Source: M1-B18 sp048264125 (GTDB lineage: Bacteria > Bacillota > Clostridia > Peptostreptococcales > Natronincolaceae). From it: a DNA stretch of 64,000 bases. Under the pieces are notes generated by a model, which saw only the letters and a list, made by a program, of their open reading frames with translations, ran no database searches and was not told the origin of the DNA. Location: positions 186,001 through 250,000 of the forward strand of contig JBLXDM010000003.1 in the NCBI GenBank assembly GCA_048264125.1, in the 5' to 3' direction. Numbering within the stretch: position 1 is the stretch's first letter; each line of letters begins with the position of its first letter. Shown here one piece after another: positions 17,310 through 28,600 of the stretch. The translations under genes were made by a program, and so were the position numbers.

Positions 17310-17909
17310 CTAAAGCACTCGAACCCTAAGGGGAGCTTCCTGATTTGTATATGGCTTCAGCATAGCTTTAATGGTTAATATATCGCTATTCTCAGGCTCA
17401 AGCCAAAGACCTACCTCCTGGTCATTAAGAATCACCGGCATTCTATCATGTACATCTGCCACATCGGAGCTCGCTGATGTAGTAATTATCGTAAAGCCTT
17501 TATATCCTCTTCCCTTGGAATCAACAAAGTCGCCGTAAAGCCCCGCCATGGAAAATAGCGATTCTGTTTCATAGGCAATCAAATGCTTACTTTTTTTTCC
17601 CTCCAGCTCCTTCCACTCAAAATATCCAGTTGCAGGAATGATGCATCTTTGACTAGGCAGCAGCCGCTTAAACATAGGCTTTTCGTGGAGGGTCTCTCCC
17701 CTTGCATTGATCACCAGCCTCTTTAGATAGCTGGCTGAAAAGCCCCAGTTCATGGAGGTCAATTCCCTTACACCTCTATTTATGACTACTGGAAAGCCGT
17801 TTGAGGGAAAAATTTCACCCATATGATATTCCTTTAAGCTATTTTCTAGAATGTCGTACTTCTTAATAATGTCCTCGATATCTCCATCGAATATGAATCT
17901 ACCACACAT
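17310..17909 (-). CDS. SRAP/HMCES-family abasic-site DNA-protein crosslinker
   Basis: A 199-aa YedK/HMCES-type protein. Cysteine 2 (MCGRF) becomes the nucleophile after Met removal and forms a thiazolidine crosslink with abasic sites in single-stranded DNA. The other active-site residues are visible: Asn in VINARGETLHEKPMFK, Glu in ATGYFEWKEL, and His in VHDRMPVIL. Length is normal for the family. AAAGGAG lies 7 bases before the ATG. It is 13 bases from the next gene upstream, so the two may share a transcript. Confidence 0.95.
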   Translation of the reverse strand: MCGRFIFDGDIEDIIKKYDILENSLKEYHMGEIFPSNGFPVVINRGVRELTSMNWGFSASYLKRLVINARGETLHEKPMFKRLLPSQRCIIPATGYFEWKELEGKKSKHLIAYETESLFSMAGLYGDFVDSKGRGYKGFTIITTSASSDVADVHDRMPVILNDQEVGLWLEPENSDILTIKAMLKPYTNQEAPLRVRVL

Positions 17910-17921
17910 TTTAATACTCCT

Positions 17922-19685
17922 TTACTCTCTTAAATAATCCCTCATTACCAGAGACACAAATATCTCCACCAGCTGTGGGTCAAATTGAGCACCTGCACAG
18001 GCCTTCAATTCCTCTAGTGCATCCATAGGCTTTAATGCCATTTTATAGGGTCTGCCATTAGTCATTACATCAAAGGCATCCACAATGGATATGATACGTG
18101 CAATTAACGGTATTTCTTCTCCAGTTAATCCCTGTGGGTATCCCTTGCCGTCCCATCTCTCATGGTGGGCTAATATCTTTTCCGCTATCGGTATCAGCTC
18201 CGGAGTAGCCTGTGCAATTCTGTGACCTATTTCCGGATGCTTTTTTATTGTTTCCCATTCCTCGTTTGTTAAGCTATGCTTTTTAAGTAAAATATTATCA
18301 GGAATTGCCACCTTCCCCAAATCGTGCAATGCCGCTAATAGCACCAGCTCATCCATATTGCTTCTGGAGAGCCCTAGAACCGATCCCATCAGCAAGGCTA
18401 AATGCTGCATTCTGCCGCTGTGCTCCTCCGTTTCGTGGGTCTTCTCCCTAAGGGTCTTCTGCAGCGATGCTATAATAGAGCTTCTGGAGCTTTTGCTGTC
18501 CAGCAGCTTATTTCTATACATTCTTTCCTCCGCCAGCTTTATTACCTCGTGTATGTTTTCATCCCCCGTGTTTTTGGTGGCAACACCTAGCGAAATACTC
18601 AAGGGAATAGGCAAATCATCTGCTTCGAGGCAGGCATTTTTCATTCGGGCACAAATTTTCTCCGCAACCTCCTCCAAAGTCATTGGAAAGATAATTGCAA
18701 ATTCATCTCCGCCTAATCGGCACACAATATCCTCGCTGCGACAGACCCGTTTAAGCACCTCGGCAGTTTTATCCAGCAGCTGATCTCCCACGCTATGGCC
18801 AAAGGCGTCATTTACAAGCTTTAAACCATTAATATCCGCCATGACTATACTTATTGGCAGCTGCCTCTGGGTATCTAGGCGATAAAGGCTTTCATCAAAG
18901 AATGCTCTGTTGTAGAGTCCTGTAAGCGCATCATGCATGCTGAGATACTGAAGCCGCTCATTATGCCTTTTGCTATCTGTAATATCGCTGTATATGCCAT
19001 AGGCTGCAACAAATTCTCCATCGATCAGCACCGGAACCCCCTTTATGCTGACGTCAATCATCCTGCCATCCTTTGCCCTTCTTACTGCCTCGGCAGCAAC
19101 CGTCTCTCCTAAAAGGACAGTCTTTGTAATGTTTTCAGCCTCTAATTTATTCTCATCGGTGGCTAATATATCATCCAGCCTTTTCCCTCTTATTTCCTCC
19201 GCTGTATAGTTAAAAAGATTTGTAAATTCAGAATTAACATCTAAAATATTATGTTGACGATCTAAAAAGGCAATGGCATCCATTGAATACTTAAATAGTG
19301 CCTCGAAGCAGTGCTTTTGATATTTTAGCTCCTCTTCAATTCTTTTACGACCCGATATATCCCTTATTACCGCTATGACCTCGCCATGTTCATTTGCTTT
19401 TATTCTGCTTTCAAAGGTCTGCAGAAGTCTACCTGTCTGCATCTGGTATTCATAGACCTGTATTTCACTTGAATCAATAGCCTTTGCCGAAAGGAGGATA
19501 AATCTGTTGGCAATTTCTTTGGGAAGCACATCATATAGATTTTTTCCCTTCAGCTCCTCTAGAGGCTTGTAAAAAATGGTCTCCACATCTCTATAGTCCA
19601 AGAAGGCCCCATTCCTGTCAAAAAAGTATATTAAATCCGGAATAGCCATGGGCTTATCTGAAGCTCTCTCATCATCGTTCTCCAT
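17922..19685 (-). CDS. PAS-PAS-GGDEF-HD-GYP cyclic-di-GMP signalling protein
   Basis: A 587-aa soluble protein. Two PAS domains (about residues 15-130 and 135-260, the second with IYSDITDSKRHNERLQYLSMHDALTGLYNRAFF as linker) precede a GGDEF domain with intact RLGGDEFAIIFP and a C-terminal HD-GYP domain with HDLGKVAIPDNILLK, HHERWDGKGYPQGLTG and DAFDVMTNGRPY. It could therefore both make and break c-di-GMP. No membrane segment, so PAS domains probably sense an internal signal. Start at 19685 from AAGGGGGAATACG; the ORF reaches 19766 but lacks a binding site there. Confidence 0.9.
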   Translation of the reverse strand: MENDDERASDKPMAIPDLIYFFDRNGAFLDYRDVETIFYKPLEELKGKNLYDVLPKEIANRFILLSAKAIDSSEIQVYEYQMQTGRLLQTFESRIKANEHGEVIAVIRDISGRKRIEEELKYQKHCFEALFKYSMDAIAFLDRQHNILDVNSEFTNLFNYTAEEIRGKRLDDILATDENKLEAENITKTVLLGETVAAEAVRRAKDGRMIDVSIKGVPVLIDGEFVAAYGIYSDITDSKRHNERLQYLSMHDALTGLYNRAFFDESLYRLDTQRQLPISIVMADINGLKLVNDAFGHSVGDQLLDKTAEVLKRVCRSEDIVCRLGGDEFAIIFPMTLEEVAEKICARMKNACLEADDLPIPLSISLGVATKNTGDENIHEVIKLAEERMYRNKLLDSKSSRSSIIASLQKTLREKTHETEEHSGRMQHLALLMGSVLGLSRSNMDELVLLAALHDLGKVAIPDNILLKKHSLTNEEWETIKKHPEIGHRIAQATPELIPIAEKILAHHERWDGKGYPQGLTGEEIPLIARIISIVDAFDVMTNGRPYKMALKPMDALEELKACAGAQFDPQLVEIFVSLVMRDYLRE

Positions 19686-19799
19686 CGTATTCCCCCTTGC
19701 GCAAAAGCTTGATAGCTTTGTAGCATTTTTAAAACAACGCTTCAAATTTCGGCAAATATATAGCAAATCCTCTATTTTGGAAAATGTTTTTTGAATTTT

Positions 19800-20417
19800 T
19801 TATAAATACTGACATTTACATCGCTTTATAGCCCCTCTGTAATAATTTAAAATTTCTCCAGCAAGCCCTTCAATGTCGCTAAGCACCTCTGCCCTGTCAT
19901 AGGCGGGCCTTTCATCCACGCCATTTACAAAATAATTATCCATATACTCTGTATTGATGGATTTAAAAAACAGGTCCATTATCGGCGTTACCGCCTGCAG
20001 TTCGTAGGGATGCTCCTCCGCTCCTGCTGTAATTATGACATAGCCAACCCTTGGCTTGGACTTGTCGACTAAGGATTGCTTTAGTACATATTTACTGGAC
20101 CAGATGGCCTGATTTCTGTCAATAATAGCCTTTAGCTGTCCGCTTATACTGTTGAAATACATAGGGGAGGTAATTAGAATAATATCTGCACCATCGAAGC
20201 TCCTATACAGGTTCTCCATCCCATCCTTCTGCACACAGCCTGACCTTCTGGTGCAGGCGTCACAGGCCAAGCAGGGGGCTATTGCCAAATCAGAGACATA
20301 AAGCTTTGTTATATCAACGGAAGCCTCCTGCCGACTTATGCTCCCCAGCAATGTATCCAATAAAATATCATTATTTTTACCCCTTCTGGGGCTACCCATT
20401 ATTGCAAGCACCTTCAT
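19800..20417 (-). CDS. iron-sulfur flavoprotein (NADPH-dependent FMN reductase family)
   Basis: A 205-aa flavodoxin-fold protein. It opens MKVLAIMGSPRRGKNNDILL, the FMN-phosphate loop of the family, and carries C-L-A-C-D-A-C-x5-C in APCLACDACTRRSGCVQ, the compact cysteine motif of Isf-type proteins that can hold a [4Fe-4S] cluster. ITSPMYFNSISGQLKAIIDR is the second flavin loop. Likely role is electron transfer or oxygen/peroxide defence. Start at 20417 chosen because homologues begin MKVLAI..GSPR; AGGGATTAAT precedes it. Confidence 0.85.
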   Translation of the reverse strand: MKVLAIMGSPRRGKNNDILLDTLLGSISRQEASVDITKLYVSDLAIAPCLACDACTRRSGCVQKDGMENLYRSFDGADIILITSPMYFNSISGQLKAIIDRNQAIWSSKYVLKQSLVDKSKPRVGYVIITAGAEEHPYELQAVTPIMDLFFKSINTEYMDNYFVNGVDERPAYDRAEVLSDIEGLAGEILNYYRGAIKRCKCQYL

Positions 20418-20524
20418 ATTAATCCCTGCCTCATCAGTTTTTATCATCATTATTAAGAATAGCTTTTCTTTCATAGCTTTTCAAGCCGTACAGCCATATC
20501 AATTTTGAGATATCTTTAATTATT

Positions 20525-20623
20525 GAGGAAATTGCATATTACCATAGGAACGCTATAATATCTAAGCAGGAAGCTTTTGACTTTGTATATACATACTGCT
20601 CATCTTTATTATGCAATTTCCTC
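20525..20623. repeat. MITE-like foldback repeat, copy A
   Basis: A 99-bp element bounded by a perfect 14-bp inverted repeat, GAGGAAATTGCATA at 20525 and its complement ending at 20623. It shares an internal 35-base segment (33 of 35 identical, opposite orientation) with copy B at 36400-36587. It has no coding capacity. It lies between divergent genes. Confidence 0.75.
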
Positions 20624-20708
20624 ATTTATAAAGAAGGCTTTACATGGAATTTTCCTCCATATATAATTAAATTATTCAAAATATTCTACAAAACTAGGAG
20701 ATGATGTT

Positions 20709-21797
20709 ATGAATATAGGCCTAATAGGTCTTCCTTCGGTGGGTAAAACAACCCTGTTTAATCTACTGACAGGCTCTAATATTGAGGTTTCAGAGTTTTC
20801 CACCGGAAGGGTTGAGGCCAATGTTGGTATTGCCAAAATTCCCGATAAACGAATAGACTTTCTTGTGGATATGTATAAGCCGAAAAAAATTACCCCTGCC
20901 ACAATAGAGGTTATCGACGTGCCGGGTCTGGTTAGAGGCTCCAGTGCAGGCAAGGGCGTTGGCAATCAATTTCTTGATGCCATCCGCAGGGTGGATGCTT
21001 TGGTTCATATCGTCAGAGCCTTTGAGGGCTCTAACGTTCTGCATACCGATGGCTCCATTGACCCAATGCGGGATATTGAGACTATAAATATGGAGCTTTT
21101 GTTTGCTGATTTGGGAGTTATTGAAAACAGAATAGACAGAATACAAAAATCAAAGAAGGTAACGAAGGAAAATCTGGGAGAGCTGGAGGTATTGAAGAAA
21201 TGCCAGGAGGGCCTTGAAGGCGGTCTCCTCCTCCACAACATACAATTGACCGATGAGGAAAGAGAAATATTAAAGACCTTTAGTTTCTTTTCTGAAAAGC
21301 CTATGCTGCTGGTTGTAAATCTGGATGAGGCACAATTAGCCTCAAGGGAATATCCGCAACGACAGGAGCTCACTCGCTTTGCCAAGGAAAGAAATATCCC
21401 CCTTTTGGAGCTGGGTGTTAAGTCAGAGCTGGAAATTACTCAGCTGGAGCCGGAGGACAGGGAATTATTCCTTCAGGAGCTGGGAATAACCGAGGCAGGA
21501 ATAGATCTGCTGGCCTCCACCGCATATGATTATCTGGGCCTCATGTCCTTTCTCACCTCTGGAACCGATGAGGTAAGGGCCTGGACAATTAAGCGGAATA
21601 CCACCGCCAAAAGGGCAGCTGGAAAAATCCATTCAGATATCGAGAAGGGCTTTATAAGGGCTGAGGTGGTTCGCTTTAAGGACCTATATGAGCTGGGTTC
21701 TGTGGCTAAGGTTAAGGAAAAGGGTCTGATGACATTGGAGGGCAAGGAGTATATTGTTCAGGATGGAGATATTATAAATTTTAGATTTAATGTGTAA
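20709..21797 (+). CDS. ychF: ribosome-associated GTPase/ATPase YchF
   Basis: A 362-aa Obg-family protein. P-loop GLPSVGKTT, G2/G3 region VIDVPGLVRGSSAGKGVGNQFLDAIRRVDALVHIVRAF, the NLDEA motif in place of the usual NKxD (family hallmark linked to ATP preference), a coiled-coil middle, and a C-terminal TGS domain (TSGTDEVRAWTIKRNTTAKRAAGKIHSDIEKGFIRAEVV). YchF/OLA1 binds ribosomes and modulates oxidative stress responses. TAGGAGATGATGTT precedes the ATG. Single-gene transcript ending at the hairpin near 21885. Confidence 0.95.
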   Translation: MNIGLIGLPSVGKTTLFNLLTGSNIEVSEFSTGRVEANVGIAKIPDKRIDFLVDMYKPKKITPATIEVIDVPGLVRGSSAGKGVGNQFLDAIRRVDALVHIVRAFEGSNVLHTDGSIDPMRDIETINMELLFADLGVIENRIDRIQKSKKVTKENLGELEVLKKCQEGLEGGLLLHNIQLTDEEREILKTFSFFSEKPMLLVVNLDEAQLASREYPQRQELTRFAKERNIPLLELGVKSELEITQLEPEDRELFLQELGITEAGIDLLASTAYDYLGLMSFLTSGTDEVRAWTIKRNTTAKRAAGKIHSDIEKGFIRAEVVRFKDLYELGSVAKVKEKGLMTLEGKEYIVQDGDIINFRFNV

Positions 21798-21884
21798 AAA
21801 GTTGAGCAATCACTTGTCAAGTGTCAATTAAGTATTTGCCTTTGTCAATTAAATTTCTGCATATTATTAATCTATGTAAATATG

Positions 21885-21915
21885 AAAAAAACTACTTTTT
21901 TAGAGTAGTTTTTTT
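21885..21915. terminator. bidirectional terminator between ychF and the toxin gene
   Basis: AAAAAAACTACT and AGTAGTTTTTTT form a hairpin between two convergent genes, with T runs in both directions. Confidence 0.85.
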
Positions 21916-21936
21916 AGTTTCTTCTTTTTTTACATC

Positions 21937-22158
21937 CTACTTAACTTTATTAAAATACGACTTATCGCATTTAAGCTGCTGCTTTAGTATCCTATTAAAT
22001 AAACCCTTACCTATTTCTCCCGTCCCTTTTGAAACTCTACACCTTAGTATCTCACCATTTGGCAGTGTTTTTTCATATATTTTATCTCTTCCAGTTTGTC
22101 TTACTAATTCGTAGCCTTCTCGTTTAAGAAAGCTTTCTAAGTCCTTCCAGCTAGGCAC
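21937..22158 (-). CDS. HicA-like toxin
   Basis: A 73-aa basic protein. WKDLESFLKREGYELVRQTGRDKIYEKTLPNG resembles the double-stranded-RNA-binding-like fold of HicA mRNA interferases, where the catalytic His usually sits in a GSH motif; here the corresponding stretch reads TGRDKIY without an obvious His, so activity is uncertain. The start codon is GTG and the gene overlaps the antitoxin by 8 bases with no strong binding site of its own, so translation is probably coupled. The antitoxin-first order is usual for type II systems of this regulated kind. Confidence 0.7.
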   Translation of the reverse strand: MPSWKDLESFLKREGYELVRQTGRDKIYEKTLPNGEILRCRVSKGTGEIGKGLFNRILKQQLKCDKSYFNKVK

Positions 22159-22567
22159 TTAGCATCTCTGCAACAGCTTCCAGATTATCTGCCAGTAAAA
22201 CCCTGAGGATGTAGCTTGAGTGGGAGGCTCTATTAGGGGCTTGGGAATACCTTTGATAGCTAGAGTAATAGTCCTTTGCATATTCTAGCAGCTGTCTAGA
22301 AAGCGCGTTTTTCAACGCTTCTAGAGTTTCGCCTTCTGCAACGATATCTTCAATCTGAAGAATTGAACCAGCATATTTCCCATCCTCATCAATCTCATAT
22401 TCTATATTGAGCTCATAAACAGATAGCGCTTCCACAATCTGCTCTTTTGAAAATGAGATTATTATATCCCGATTCCTTTTAATAATTTGGGGCTTTTCAC
22501 GAACTACCGTATCAATAAAGCTACTGAAATTAGCTCTTACATCAGTTGCATTTAAAAGATTTTCCAT
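22151..22567 (-). CDS. antitoxin with Phd-like N-terminus and HicB-like C-terminus
   Basis: A 138-aa protein. Residues 1-45 (NATDVRANFSSFIDTVVREKPQIIKRNRDIIISFS) resemble the Phd/YefM DNA-binding module. Residues 55-100 (EYEIDEDGKYAGSILQIEDIVAEGETLEALKNALSRQLLEYAKDYY) resemble the HicB antitoxin domain, with the 'EDG.Y.G.....D.VAEGETLEEA' pattern. The C-terminal 40 residues are unassigned. Start at 22567 follows GGAGGG by 6 bases. A 27-base palindrome upstream is a likely autoregulatory operator. Confidence 0.7.
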   Translation of the reverse strand: MENLLNATDVRANFSSFIDTVVREKPQIIKRNRDIIISFSKEQIVEALSVYELNIEYEIDEDGKYAGSILQIEDIVAEGETLEALKNALSRQLLEYAKDYYSSYQRYSQAPNRASHSSYILRVLLADNLEAVAEMLSA

Positions 22568-22604
22568 TAACATCCCTCCTCACCTCCATTATATCACTAT
22601 TATA

Positions 22605-22631
22605 ATTATATGTACATTATGTACATATAAT
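22605..22631. promoter_or_regulatory. 27-base palindrome, toxin-antitoxin operator
   Basis: Two 13-base arms, ATTATATGTACAT and its exact complement ATGTACATATAAT, around a single central base, 38-64 bases before the antitoxin start. The TATAAT within the right arm on the plus strand and ATTATA in the left suggest overlap with the -10 region. Confidence 0.75.
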
Positions 22632-22647
22632 ACGTTTTGTATCATAT

Positions 22648-22689
22648 GCCACAAAAAACTGCTGCTATTCCCCAACAGTTTTTTGTGGC
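22648..22689 (-). terminator. terminator after the cyclic glucan synthase gene
   Basis: GCCACAAAAAACTG pairs with CAGTTTTTTGTGGC; the stem includes the T run on the minus strand, just beyond the stop codon at 22697. Confidence 0.8.
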
Positions 22690-22696
22690 TCCTCTT

Positions 22697-25600
22697 TTAT
22701 TTATCCGTTTCCTTCCCCATTAGCACCTCAACCCTATGATGCTGACCATCCTTCACCAATGGCACCTCCTTGTGGACTAGGGGCTCTCCATCCAGACGAA
22801 CCTCCTTAACTCCCGTGGAAACCCCCTCTGGGTTACTGAAGAAAATTTCGTAATTGGTGTCTTCATATTGGTATTTCATTTCATAGCTTTGCCATTGAGG
22901 CGGAATACTGGGGGTAAAGTACAGACTGTTGCCATTTCTTCTAAGTCCCAGTATGTTTTCTATGCCTACCCGGTACATCCATCCTGCAGCGCCGGTATAC
23001 CAGGTCCAGCCTCCCCTGCCTACATGGGGGCTTACGGCATATACATCCGCTGCCATGACATAGGGCTCAACCTTGTAGGTGGCACATTCCAGAGGTGTTC
23101 TGGTGTGGTTTATAGGGTTTATCAGGTTAAAGAGCTCTTGGGCGGTTTTTCCCTCACCTAGCTTTGCAAAGGCATTGATCACCCATACGGCTGCGTGGGT
23201 GTATTGACCTCCATTTTCTCTTACACCAGGGACATAGCCCTTTATATAGCCGGGATTCTGGTCACTGTTGTCAAAGGGTGGCGTAAATAAGAGTATAAGC
23301 CCCTCTTCCCTCTTTATCAGATAGTTTTCTACAGCCCTCATGGCTGCTCTGCTGCGTTCCTCCTGTCCTGCTCCGGAAATTATGGACCAGGACTGAGCCA
23401 GTGAGTCGATAATACATTCCGTGTTTCTGGAGGAGCCCAGTGGTGTTCCGTCATCGTAGAAGGCCCTGATGTACCATTCTCCATCCCAGGCATTTTTCTC
23501 TATATCCTCTGCAATCTTAGATGAAATCTCTTTATACCTGGCTGCCCTTTCCGGCTCCTGCATACGGATGCATATCTCTGAAAATTCCTTAAGGATGTAG
23601 TATATAAACCAGCCTAGCCAAACGCTTTCTCCCTTGCCCTTATTTCCCACTGTGCTCATGCCGTCATTCCAATCCCCTGAGCCCATCAGTGGTATATCGT
23701 GGAGACCAAACCTCAGGCCTCTTTCTATCGCTCTGATGCAGTGGTCGTAAACTGTGGCGGTCTCCTTTGAGATTCTGGGAATACCATAGCGCTCATCGGT
23801 TTTATGGTCCAGCGGCTCCTCCTCAAGGAAATGCTTTACCTCCTCCAGCAGCTGATAGTCCCCTGTATGCTGTATGTATTCTGCCGTTACCAGCGGCAGC
23901 CACAATAGGTCGTCGGAGAATTTAGTCCTTATACCCTTTTCGCCAGCACCGGGATGCCACCAGTGCTGCACATCTCCCTCCACGAACTGATGCTCACAAT
24001 GGATTAGAATCTGTCTTCTGGCTGCCTCAGGATATACATGCATTATATTCATAACATCCTGAAGCTGGTCCCTATAGCCATAGGCGCCACCGGACTGATA
24101 AAAGGCAGACCTTGACCAAAGCCTACAGGATATGGTCTGATATAGCAGCCAGCTGTTCAGCATAAGGTCCATAGAGGGATCGGGGGTTTTAACCTGAAGC
24201 CTTTCCACTCTTCTGTTCCATGCGGCCTTTATCTCGTCTAAGGTCTGAAGGCACTGCTGAGGACTGCTGTAGCTTCGCAGCAATGCCTTAGCGTCCTCCA
24301 CGCTATGGGCTTGGCCCAGCAGTAAGGATATTTGCTTTTCCTGACCTTTTTTAAGCTCCAGCCTTGTATGAATAACAGCGCAGGGGTCGAAGCCTGCTCC
24401 TGTCTCCTTGGAGAGGAGGTCGTGCTTAAGGGCTTCAGGCGCTTCCAAGCTGCCCATATGGCCTATGAATTCTCCTCTATTCCCTGTATAGGAGCTTAAT
24501 TTGCTGGAGGCTCCTATGAACACCATCTGTCCCGGAAAATCCGTATTAAAGGGGTTTTTTATCAAGATGGCCTCCAGCTCTGGAGCATGCTCAGTTATGA
24601 TATACTGCTGTGTATTCTGGTGGCTCACCCCCAGTACAGGCCTGATATAATAGAATACCGAAAGCCGCCTTGTTGCCTCTGAATCATTTTTCAATTGTAA
24701 TAGATTTATCTTTACAGACGCCTTCTCTGGTACAAACTGAGTCAGCTGCTGCCCGATACCATGACTGTTATGCTGTATTGCCGAATATCCCATACCATGA
24801 CGAATAATATAGCTTTCCTTCTCCCTTATGGGTAAAGGTGTAATGCTCCAAACCTCTCCGCTGTCATCATCCCGCAGATATATAATCTCATGGCCTGTGT
24901 CGGAAACCGGATCATTGTTCCATGGGGTCAGCTTGTTCTCTCTGCTGTTCTCTGCCCAGGTATAGCCAGAGCCATTTTCCGATACTATAAAGCCAAAGTC
25001 TTCATTTGAGACGACATTTACCCAGGGTGCAGGAGTCTGCTGATTTTCCTTCAGCTTTATAATATACTCCCTGCCGTCCTTGCTAAAGCCGCCATAGCCA
25101 TTGAAATAATCAACATCTATTTCCTCATCCTTGCCTTGCTGCCAACTTACGGCCTTCTCTTTAATTGCCTCTGAATTGTGGAGCTCCAGCAGCGGCTGTG
25201 TCAGCTGTTCCTTCAAAGTCCCCCCTTCTCCTGTAATAATCAATCTGGCAACGCTATAGAACAGGAGTCTGTCCTCCTCCGCCATGCTATGAGCATCCCG
25301 TATAAATATTCCCCCAGGCTGATCCTGAATATGTCGTCCATGACTGAAGGCGACAACATCCCTCAGCAGATTCTTCAAGGGCTGCAAATAGCTGCCTTCA
25401 TCCTCATTCAAAATCACTAAATCCACCCTTAATCCCTTTAGTATCCAGTATTCATGGGCCTTCAGCACCTGCCGTACGATATCGATATCCTCGGTGCTTT
25501 TTATAGTGATCAAGGTGATGGGTAAATCTCCTGAAACCCCAAAGGGCCAAAGCCCCGACTGCCCCCTCTTATTCTGTGAGGTATAGCTACGGTACTTATC

Positions 25601-28600
25601 CTTTAGAGGACTTAAGTAAAGCAGATGCCGAATCATATCCTGATACATCAGAACCTCTGAGGCCTTTAGATTGAGATAATTCAGCTCCACCTGACTTCTA
25701 GTATTAGCCAGCTGATAGGAGCGTTCTATAGCCGGTGGTGCATTATATTTCTTCACCAGCTGGAGCGCTTCCCTCCTACTATCGGCGATACCAGTGATAT
25801 AGGTGATTACGGCAGTTTTCCCGCCCTCTATCCTCAGCTTTCTTCTAAGGCTCATTATGGGATCGATGGCAACTCCGGTAGTGTTGGTCATTGGCTGGTT
25901 TAAAGCGAAGGCATTGTTAAGCCCCTTGCCTCTTCCTATGAAATTACCACGGTTTGTCTCATATTGAATACCTCCGGTGGCTTCTCCCTCTATTCGCAAG
26001 GAATGCAGCAGCCATTTTTCTGCCTGGCCATGCTCCCTAGGGCGCCTGGAGGCCAATAGAGTGTCTAAATCTCCTAAAAATTCTGTCCGCACGAATAGAT
26101 TGCTAAAGGCAGGATGAGCCACATCCGCCGCCTGTGGTACCATTACAGGCTCAAGGTAGCTGGTAACCTCCACAACAGCCGTCTCCTGACCATGATTTGT
26201 GAGCTTAAGCCTCCGAATTTCAACATTATCCTCCGGAGCAACCACTATTTCCGTATGGGTGACCATATTTTCATCATTTCTGGTGTATTCTGCTCTATCC
26301 ATGGAAAATATCGACTTATAGCCATCAGGCGCCTTAATCATTGGCTGATAGGTTGAGGACCATATGCTATTCGTATTGATATGGTTGATAAATATGAAGC
26401 TTCCATAGCTGCCGCCAACCAGCTCCTCCCTCCAACGGGTTAACTGTAGATTATCCAGTCTGCTATAGCCCTCCCCAGCCTCCGTCAGCATTAGTGACAG
26501 CTTTCCATTGGAGAGCAAATGACAATTAGGCGGCAGTGTTTGAGGAGTACTAAAGCTTCTAACTACCTTTTCCACGTAAGTCTCCCGCTCCTCCAGCGGC
26601 TCCAGCACCTCTTTAAATTCCTTTGTAATTATGGTATTTGTAGGAATTCTCTCCTGCAATAGCGTTTCTGCCGCCTTAACAATCGGGTTGCTGTGGTATC
26701 TTCTAACCATGATATTATCATTTAGCATATTGTCCACCGCCAAAATACTCATGCCCAAATGGTGAACCATGAAGCTCTTTACTATTTTTTTGTTTTCGTC
26801 GGAGGAAATTCCCCTCGGGGTATAGTCAATGGCCTCATAAAAGCCATAATCTCCCTCCAGACCCTCATCTATAAGCCTCTTGAGGTTTGCTACAGCCCTT
26901 GAGGGATCATAGGGCAGAGCCAGCATTGTAGAATAGGGGGAAATCACCGTATCCTCTATTAAGCCCCGCTTAAGTCCTAAATCTGGTATTCCAAAGGCTC
27001 TATATTGATAGTTAAGCACCAGGTCAAAGGCATAATAGCCTGATTCAGACACCCCCCAGGGCACCTGTCTTTTTTCACTGTAGCTTATTTGAGCCTCTAA
27101 AACAGCCTTCAGTGTTTCATCCATAAGGGTATTCTCATAGTTTTTCAGCAGTAGGGGTGCCATATAGTATTCAAACATAGTTCCTGTCCAAGATACCAGA
27201 GCTCTAGTGCCCTTTATCTCCGATACGGCTCTCCCCAGCTTAAACCAATGCCTTTTAGGCACCTCTCCCCTTGCTATTGCCCAATAGCTGGTGGTTCTTG
27301 CCTCCGAAGCCAAAAGATCGTAATAGGAGTTTGTCAGTCTTTCCTCCTCCACATTATAGCCTATTGAAAAGAGATTTCTCTTTTCGCTATACAGATGCCT
27401 AAACTCAGTTGCATCGATTATGGCATTTATTCTCTTCATCAGACCACTGGATTTTTCTATTCTATCCTTTAGGTTCTCGTGCTTTTGCTCAAGCCTTATA
27501 TAAGCATTGCTGTTATCGATTTGTTCCTCATGCGTCTGGCTCAATAAAGCAGCATATATGCTAAGCAGGTTATGGGGAGTTAAGTCCTCAAGGCTTAACT
27601 CCTCTTCAAACAGCTTCATTTCGTCACCAGTGGGCAAAAGCTCCTCCGCCTCAAGCCATATGGCGCTGATTAAGGCCACTAGCTTTTCATGACGCTCCAC
27701 AGACTGCAGCTCCATAAGGGCCTTCAGCATTTCTAAATAGCTCCTTAGCGTCAATTTACTGCTGCCTTCTATCGGGTCAATGATCTCGAAGAAATTCATA
27801 TCCTCATTGCTTTCATAAAGCAATAATGTGTCCCTAATTCCCCTGACTAGGCTAATATCCAGTAATGGCCTTTCCTCCATATATTCCTTCAGTCCCTCAA
27901 CGGCTGCCACCAAGTAGCTGATGAAATTTCCGCTGTCAACAGAGGATATATATAGGGGCCTTAATACCTCAAGGCTTTTGGTATCGTACCAGTTATACAA
28001 ATGTCCTCGCCAGGTCTCAAGCCTTTCTACCGTTCCTATCGTTCTTTCTATTCTATCCACCATTTCAGTAGTAGTTAAATATCCCATGTCTCTTGCAGCG
28101 ATGGTGGAGGCCAACAGCAACCCGATATTGGTGGGGGATGTACGGTGCGCCACACCATTTGGAGGAAATAGTTGGTAGTTGTCGGGAGGCAAATACTGGT
28201 TTTCTGCATTTGCAAAATCCTCAAAATAGCTCCAGGTTTTTCTTATATTCCTTCGTATCAGCCGCTTATCCTGAGGACTGAGGCCATGGCTTGACTTTTC
28301 TGCCTCAGCATTTATCCTGAAGTCTATTCTTGGAGCCAATGCCCAAAGAAGGGCAAAGGCCATCACCAGCAGCAGCCTTTCGGACTGCAAAAGAAAGCCG
28401 ACAGCCACAAGGGCAACTGCTGCAATAATATTAACCCTCATCCTCTTATAGGAGCTAAAGAAATCATCCTTCAGATTCCTTTCGCTGTCGGCCACCGTTA
28501 CCCATTCCAAAAGCCTTTGCTTTGAGATATACACTCTATAAAGGCTTCTACCTATTGCATCCGCCATCATATATGCCTTATAGGGTAAAAAGGCCAGCAC

